From assembly GCF_001637205.1 (NCBI RefSeq), contig NZ_LVJH01000043.1, positions 1 to 64,000 on the forward strand: DNA of 64,000 nucleotides, given 5' to 3'. Both the position numbers and the translations under genes were made by a program. The notes beneath the pieces were generated by a model. That model was not told where the DNA came from, did no database searches, and worked only from the letters and a program-made list of their open reading frames with translations. This DNA is from Paenibacillus glacialis. Its GTDB lineage: Bacteria; Bacillota; Bacilli; Paenibacillales; Paenibacillaceae. Positions 59,594-64,000 of this stretch are shown here, piece after piece (positions within the stretch are counted from its first letter, which is position 1; the number at the start of each line of letters is the position of its first letter).

Positions 59594-60671
59594 TCACAAC
59601 CGCTCCTTTTGCTTCAATATAGGTGTTCGCGATTCGTTGTTCTCCCTCGGAATCCGTTAGGGTAACGTCTCCTTGATTGACAGCGAACAGCGTGAGATTG
59701 GCTACATCTCCAGGATGAATTCGTCCAAGCTCTGGCTTATTCAGCCATTGCGCGGCATGGACGGTCACTGCAGCGATAACCTCTTCCAAGCTGTAACCCA
59801 AGTAAAGGAACTTCGTCAACACGCTCGACAAGCTGTACACCGGACCATTCAATCGATTACCACGGTAAATATCGGTACTGATCGTGTTCGGTCTGATGCC
59901 CGCACGCTTCGCAGCTTCCGCAACTTTGAACGAGAAACTGGCCGTTCCATGTCCGACATCAAGATGTACACCTCGGTCAACCGCATCCAGCAATTCCTTA
60001 AGTGGTTGACCTTCCACATCAAACAAATTATTCGGCTTGCCGTTCAAATAATGAGTTATGATATCCCGCTCTGTAAGTAAAGCCAGTACTTCCTCAATTC
60101 TTGGCGGTCCCGACCCGATATGAACCATGATCGGAAGAGACAACCTCTCTGATAGTGTTCTCGCTAGTCGAAGTGGCTCAATACCGCTGTCCTTGACGAC
60201 ACTCTTGCTAATACGTGCCTTCAAGCCAACTATAATATCTTGATTATCGCGGACCGCTTGTTCCGCCTTCTCAAGATCGATCCACTCCAAGCGTGATAAT
60301 TCATCCACTTGTAGGAGTCCGATGTGAGAAATATTCAACATAGCAAACAAATTCGTCTTTGCCTTGATTCCACTAGCTCGCAGATCAGCTATGCGATCTG
60401 CGCCGCAACTTCCTGCATCAACGATCGTTGTTACCCCTTGCTTAACGCCAATCTCATCGATCTCATCACCGTAAGGATCGAATTCTGGAAACGCATGTAC
60501 ATGCATATCAATCCATCCGCTAGAGACATATAATCCTGAACAATCAAAACCATCTTGTCCGGCTACTTCACCTGCATCCGTCACTTCAACAATCTTGTTA
60601 TTCTCGATGACGATATCCACGGATTGTTCATTAACAAGCTTCGCATTTCGCAACACTAATCTGTCAGTCAC
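59571..60671 (-). CDS. Amidohydrolase/deacetylase family metalloenzyme
   Basis: 366 residues from a GTG with GGGGGTGAG upstream. Amidohydrolase barrel: 'GWIDMHVHAFPEFDP' (His-x-His), 'GLKARISKS' with the bridging Lys, 'PIMVHIGSGPP', 'THYLNGKPN', 'LDVGHGTASFSF' and 'TISTDIYRGNR' (Asp). Members are often called deacetylase or dihydroorotase-like. As first gene of the dga operon it may release the amino sugar acid from an N-acyl or N-carbamoyl form. Followed by dgaE with a 23-nt overlap. Confidence 0.88.
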   Translation of the reverse strand: MTDRLVLRNAKLVNEQSVDIVIENNKIVEVTDAGEVAGQDGFDCSGLYVSSGWIDMHVHAFPEFDPYGDEIDEIGVKQGVTTIVDAGSCGADRIADLRASGIKAKTNLFAMLNISHIGLLQVDELSRLEWIDLEKAEQAVRDNQDIIVGLKARISKSVVKDSGIEPLRLARTLSERLSLPIMVHIGSGPPRIEEVLALLTERDIITHYLNGKPNNLFDVEGQPLKELLDAVDRGVHLDVGHGTASFSFKVAEAAKRAGIRPNTISTDIYRGNRLNGPVYSLSSVLTKFLYLGYSLEEVIAAVTVHAAQWLNKPELGRIHPGDVANLTLFAVNQGDVTLTDSEGEQRIANTYIEAKGAVVNGTFIKC

Positions 60672-60788
60672 TTACTCTCACCCCCCAATGGCTAACCACT
60701 ACTCTACGTGTTCCTCTATCCAATCTATCTACTTCAAATATACGAAGTATCCATTGACTAATGAATTCAGAATACCACAGAAGATGGG

Positions 60789-60833
60789 TTAAGTAAATAT
60801 AACGTTATAATGTTTGTAAGCGCATTTACTTAA
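60789..60833. promoter_or_regulatory. Operator region of the dga-type operon with cre-like site
   Basis: A perfect 10-bp inverted repeat TTAAGTAAAT (60789-60798) / ATTTACTTAA (60824-60833), an internal palindrome TATAACGTTATA (60798-60809), and TGTAAGCGCATTTA (60815-60828), which fits the CcpA cre consensus at 12 of 14 positions. GntR binding plus catabolite repression is the likely reading. No clean -35/-10 pair was found. Confidence 0.55.
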
Positions 60834-61004
60834 TACATATAAATAAACGTCAGGTCCTGATTCCTTCCGTTAACAATATCAGAAGAGCATATCGTATCCT
60901 TGTCTGGATACTAATTTCATTTAACGGGAAAACATCCAGTTAATTTAACCGATACTCCATTATTATGACTTCAAACCGTAAATTAGGTGGAGAATTTCCA
61001 GGTA
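60834..61004. other. Spacer upstream of the dga operon
   Basis: Part of the 470-base gap between the amidohydrolase start and the TrhO stop. Apart from the operator region and the 56-bp palindrome, I see no gene, terminator with a T-run, or RNA motif here. Confidence 0.5.
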
Positions 61005-61060
61005 ATAGAATTCAAATGAGTCCCTAAGGTGATCACCTTAGGGACTCATTTGAATTCTAT
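61005..61060. repeat. 56-bp perfect palindrome
   Basis: Two 28-bp arms with no spacer, centred between 61032 and 61033 (GTGA|TCAC). The left arm begins ATAGAATTCAAATGAGTCCC. No T-run follows on either side, so it is not a standard terminator, although it lies downstream of the TrhO gene on the minus strand. Confidence 0.95.
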
Positions 61061-61141
61061 AGAGTATCTAACTACAAGACCCTAATGAGACACGGTTGTA
61101 AGTCTATCCTCTTTGCGCTCTCAGATTATCTCACTTTACCT

Positions 61142-62017
61142 CTATAAGATCTCCTGACATTCGCTCGAACAGAAACCCTGCATCTCCTCTTCGCAATCCT
61201 CGCAACAAATATACTTCGCATCACATTCGTTATTCGTGCAGTTAATATAATGGGCGGAAGGTTTGTGACAATGTTTACACGCAGTTATCAGCGTATCTTC
61301 ATCCGTATGGTTTATGGTTACGGACATCCGCTCGTCAAACACATAACATTTACCATCGAACAATTTCCCTTTTACTTCTGGGTCTTTACCATAGGTTACA
61401 ATTCCACCATCTAGCTGATAGACATCTGTGAAACCTTGATCATAGAGTACACCCGTTAATTTCTCACAACGGATACCACCGGTACAATAAGTCAGAATCG
61501 GTCTATTCTTAAATTCGCTTAGATTCTCATTGATCCACTCAGGAAATTCCTTGAACGTTTCGACCTCTGGTTTAATCGCATTGCGGAAATGTCCAAGATC
61601 ATATTCGTAATCATTTCTTCCGTCAACAACGATGACATCCTCCCTTTGCAAATACGCAAGAAATTGTTTGGGGTCTAATCGCTTTCCACTTTTGACAGCA
61701 GGATTTATAGGATTCTTATACTCCAAAGTAACTAATTCTTTTCTATGTCTTACAAATATTTTTCTGAATGCATGATCATCTGCCGGATCTATTTTAAAAA
61801 CCATATCACAATACAGTGGGTTACTAAGCATTTCTCTCATATATTCCTCTGTTTGCTCTATGGTTCCTGATATCGTGCCGTTTATGCCTTCATCTGCGAT
61901 TAATATCCTTCCCTTTACACCTAGACTCTTGCAATAGGCCAAATGATTCGCGGCTTCCTGCTCGGAATTAGTTATTTCTACGAACTTATAAAACAACAAG
62001 ATTTGATACTTATCCAC
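61142..62017 (-). CDS. trhO: tRNA uridine(34) hydroxylase, rhodanese family
   Basis: 291 residues from a GTG at 62017 (AAAGGTGG upstream); a TTG six codons earlier overlaps that site. An N-terminal acylphosphatase-like domain ('GRILIADEGINGTISGT') is followed by a rhodanese domain with active-site Cys in 'PILTYCTGGIRCEKL' and a C-terminal Cys-rich tail ('CKHCHKPSAHYINCTNNECD', 'CCEDCEEEM', 'CSSEC'). It makes 5-hydroxyuridine at the wobble base of tRNA. The HTH regulator gene lies 98 bp upstream on the same strand. Confidence 0.94.
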   Translation of the reverse strand: MDKYQILLFYKFVEITNSEQEAANHLAYCKSLGVKGRILIADEGINGTISGTIEQTEEYMREMLSNPLYCDMVFKIDPADDHAFRKIFVRHRKELVTLEYKNPINPAVKSGKRLDPKQFLAYLQREDVIVVDGRNDYEYDLGHFRNAIKPEVETFKEFPEWINENLSEFKNRPILTYCTGGIRCEKLTGVLYDQGFTDVYQLDGGIVTYGKDPEVKGKLFDGKCYVFDERMSVTINHTDEDTLITACKHCHKPSAHYINCTNNECDAKYICCEDCEEEMQGFCSSECQEIL

Positions 62018-62081
62018 GATATTTCCACCTTTCAATCTTAAAGTTATTTATTGCACATGTAGTTCATTTTCTTCGATTACA

Positions 62082-62116
62082 TAAAAACAGTGATATGTCA
62101 TAGACATCTCACTGTT
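62082..62116 (-). terminator. Terminator of the HTH regulator gene
   Basis: Minus strand: AACAGTGAGATGTC/GACATATCACTGTT stem beginning at the stop codon and followed by TTTTATG. It separates the regulator from trhO. Confidence 0.8.
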
Positions 62117-62762
62117 ATCTTTCTTTTTTCTTTTTAATTAAATAAGTGCATCGTTGTCCGCCCTTGGCAAGACATTCGGTTCTCTCTACTTCTGCGTCGC
62201 CCAGCAACGATTCAAACAACTTCAATTCGCATCGGCAAGCATGTTGATACTTCGTTGCTACTTGCTCGATGGGGCAATTGTGTTCTTTTAACAGAAATTC
62301 TTCATCATTGATCTTTTCCCACTCGACCATATAACCATTGTCATTCTGAATTTCCGCAAGTGCCGAGACTCGATGTTCAAGATTTTTGCCTTCCATACTT
62401 GCATCATATTTCTTAACCATTTTATTTTTACGCCCTTCAAAGAGCTGTTCAATAGCCGGTTCTCCACAACTATCAGTAAGTTCATCTAATAAATCAAGTG
62501 TTAATGTATGATATTTACGGGGGAAGAAGCCATCTGCATGTTCGGTCAAACAATACACAGCTGTAGGTCTGCCCATCGATTGTCTTATCGTCTTTGAGGA
62601 AATGAGATTATCCCTTTCTAACGATTGAATGTGACGTCTGACGGCCATAACCGTTATTCCTAATTCCTCAGTAAGATCCTTGGTACTTAAATCACCCTTC
62701 GTCTTAAGTAGCTGAAGAATGTACTCCCTCGTCGAAAGCTGTCCTTGCTCTATCGTTGTCAT
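62115..62762 (-). CDS. HTH regulator with C-terminal cysteine cluster (SufR-like)
   Basis: 215 residues. DeoR/ArsR-type winged helix at residues 10-65 ('LSTKDLTEELGITVMAVRRHIQSLERDNLI', split). The C-terminal half has Cys in 'HNCPI', 'HACRCELK', 'TECLAKGGQRC': C-x12-C-x-C-x18-C-x7-C, which suggests an iron-sulfur or metal sensor as in SufR and related regulators. The target is unknown; the trhO gene follows after a terminator. Confidence 0.8.
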   Translation of the reverse strand: MTTIEQGQLSTREYILQLLKTKGDLSTKDLTEELGITVMAVRRHIQSLERDNLISSKTIRQSMGRPTAVYCLTEHADGFFPRKYHTLTLDLLDELTDSCGEPAIEQLFEGRKNKMVKKYDASMEGKNLEHRVSALAEIQNDNGYMVEWEKINDEEFLLKEHNCPIEQVATKYQHACRCELKLFESLLGDAEVERTECLAKGGQRCTYLIKKKKER

Positions 62763-62910
62763 TCATAATCACCATCCGATAAACGTCTTATTAGCATCTT
62801 TATATCCATAATGAATATTCCAATAGTACCATTTCCCCAAAAAAATGTCTCCATACTCACTCGAAACCATCCTTCTACTCGGATATCGAATCTTCCAATA
62901 AACAACAATA

Positions 62911-62950
62911 CAAACCCGCTTCTCATACATATCGTGAGAACCGGGTTTAA
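62911..62950 (-). terminator. Terminator of the RibF-family gene
   Basis: Minus strand: AAACCCGGTTCTCA/TGAGAAGCGGGTTT stem followed by GTATTGTTG; the T tract is weak. Confidence 0.75.
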
Positions 62951-62973
62951 TCTTTATCGATTGCTATGAGATT

Positions 62974-63912
62974 TCATTCATTTTCAAAAAATATGAATGC
63001 ATTACGTTCGTCAAGCTTCATTTGTTCTACCAACTTATCCAAGTTAGAGAATTTAATCTCCTCATGTAGATACTCTAGAAAAGATAGCGAAACTTTTCTA
63101 GAGTACAAATCACCAGAGAAATTTAATAAATAGGCTTCTATTAAATACGTTTCACCTTTGACCGTAGGACGGTAACCCGCACTTATGAGTGCATTGTGAC
63201 GTTCGATCCCATGATCGCTATCCGTTATCTCAGCAACGCCTACATAAACACCTGGTTTAGGAAGAACATATCGGTCTACTTTCCCTGCTAGATTAATTGT
63301 TGGGAACCCTAATGTTCTGCCTAACGCTTCACCGTGAACGACATGTCCTGTTACCACATAAGGTCGACCCAATAGGCCCTTAGCCGCTACCACCTCGCCA
63401 TTCCTAATAAGCGAACGGATCGTGGTGCTACTGATATTGTTACCTTCTTCTTGCAAAAGGGGAATTACCGTAACAGGAATACCTATTTGTGCACAAAGTT
63501 TAATTAAATCGTTCGTATCTGATTCTCTTGCCTTTCCTAAGTGGAAACCTTCACCAACCACGATTCGCTTAATGTTCAATTTGCTTAAATGATCTAATAC
63601 AAATTCTTTCGCCGAAATCCGGGCATATTCTTTCGTGAATTGAATGTTGTAAAACCGCTCTACACCGTGATCCTGCAATAATGACATTTTATGATGTATT
63701 GGTGTAAGTGACTTATCATACTCTCGATCGCCCTTCAAAATCCAAGAAGGGTGATCTGAAAAACTCATTACGGCTACAATTCCCTCATTATATTCGCTTG
63801 CAGTGTTCAGAAGCTTGGAATGACCTCTATGCACACCATCAAACTTGCCTATGACTAATACTAAAGGCGTTAAGTCATTTGGGGGTGTTGATGTAACATC
63901 AATATACTCCAC
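62974..63912 (-). CDS. ribF: RibF-family riboflavin kinase/FAD synthetase
   Basis: 312 residues from a GTG with AAGGGAT upstream. N-terminal FAD synthetase nucleotidyltransferase domain with 'IGKFDGVHRGHSKLL' (HxGH-like) and 'ISSTTIRSLIRNGEV' (the ISSTxIR motif), followed by a riboflavin kinase domain with 'GFPTINLAG', 'PKPGVYVG' and 'LIEAYLLNFSGDLY'. Not in the usual truB-ribF-rpsO context, so it may be a second copy. One base separates it from the gene upstream, so the two are co-transcribed. Confidence 0.92.
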   Translation of the reverse strand: MEYIDVTSTPPNDLTPLVLVIGKFDGVHRGHSKLLNTASEYNEGIVAVMSFSDHPSWILKGDREYDKSLTPIHHKMSLLQDHGVERFYNIQFTKEYARISAKEFVLDHLSKLNIKRIVVGEGFHLGKARESDTNDLIKLCAQIGIPVTVIPLLQEEGNNISSTTIRSLIRNGEVVAAKGLLGRPYVVTGHVVHGEALGRTLGFPTINLAGKVDRYVLPKPGVYVGVAEITDSDHGIERHNALISAGYRPTVKGETYLIEAYLLNFSGDLYSRKVSLSFLEYLHEEIKFSNLDKLVEQMKLDERNAFIFFENE

Positions 63913-63913
63913 T

Positions 63914-64000
63914 TTATATCCCTTCTTCTGCTGAATTAACGAAAAAGTATGCGGATACCTTCAATCGTTCAATGACGGCTTCTCGAAGCAGTTCAGAATC
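63914..64000 (-). CDS. C-terminal end of a gene running off the window
   Basis: Open minus-strand frame of 28 codons from the window edge ending in TAA one base before the ribF GTG; the last residues are 'ERLKVSAYFFVNSAEEGI'. Too short to identify. The spacing implies an operon with the RibF-family gene. Confidence 0.6.
   Translation of the reverse strand, partial: DSELLREAVIERLKVSAYFFVNSAEEGI

Overview
The window looks like a chromosomal segment of a low-to-moderate-GC Firmicute, most likely Paenibacillus or a close relative. The reasons are: the 5' end of a Firmicutes-type 16S rRNA at the left edge; the Bacillus-like synteny MoxR/DUF58/transglutaminase/guaA/pbuG; strong GGAGG-type ribosome binding sites; two exported proteins with copper-amine-oxidase-N-like C-terminal domains; and a genus-typical mix of MocR, YtrA-type GntR and LCP proteins. 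No prophage, plasmid, transposase, tRNA or CRISPR array was seen. Almost every gene is intact housekeeping or ordinary accessory content.

Layout. 1-650: 16S 5' end and its tandem promoters (minus strand). 651-9,000: purine block (pbuG with a purine riboswitch and attenuator; guaA) and a MoxR-DUF58-transglutaminase membrane operon. 9,000-23,400: polysaccharide deacetylase, DedA, an ECF-like sigma factor next to a ClpP paralogue, a MarR/DHA2 efflux pair, Bcp peroxiredoxin, an LCP protein, HemL, a divergent MocR/EamA pair, an SGNH hydrolase and an inositol-monophosphatase-family enzyme. 23,600-33,500: FabI, UvsE, Ddl, Amidase_6, aconitase, an exported transglutaminase and a glutaredoxin. 33,500-45,700: thioredoxin reductase under a PerR-like box, a P1B-4 metal ATPase with a possible Fur box and attenuator-like hairpin, a degenerate PPDK-like protein, MetY, DeoC, a thioredoxin, PpaC, an MFS/GDPD pair and a CPA2 antiporter behind a two-hairpin leader. 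45,900-55,000: chemoreceptor, YtrA-ABC operon, a DnaA-box cluster, several small or unknown proteins, and a leaderless trypsin-like protease. 55,100-60,700: CutC and a D-glucosaminate-type catabolic operon (amidohydrolase, DgaE, DgaF, PfkB kinase, GntR). 61,000-64,000: a 56-bp perfect palindrome, TrhO, a Cys-rich HTH regulator, a RibF-family enzyme and the tail of one more gene.

The least ordinary signals lie between genes. First, five copies of a ~93-bp element with 19-bp inverted ends each abut the stop codon of a minus-strand gene. Second, six same-strand DnaA-box-like 9-mers lie between convergent genes, the first five spaced 20-22 bp. Third, a promoter followed by two nearly identical GC-rich hairpins, the second a terminator, precedes the cation/proton antiporter. 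Fourth, there is a 56-bp perfect palindrome. These are read directly from the sequence; their functions are inferred.
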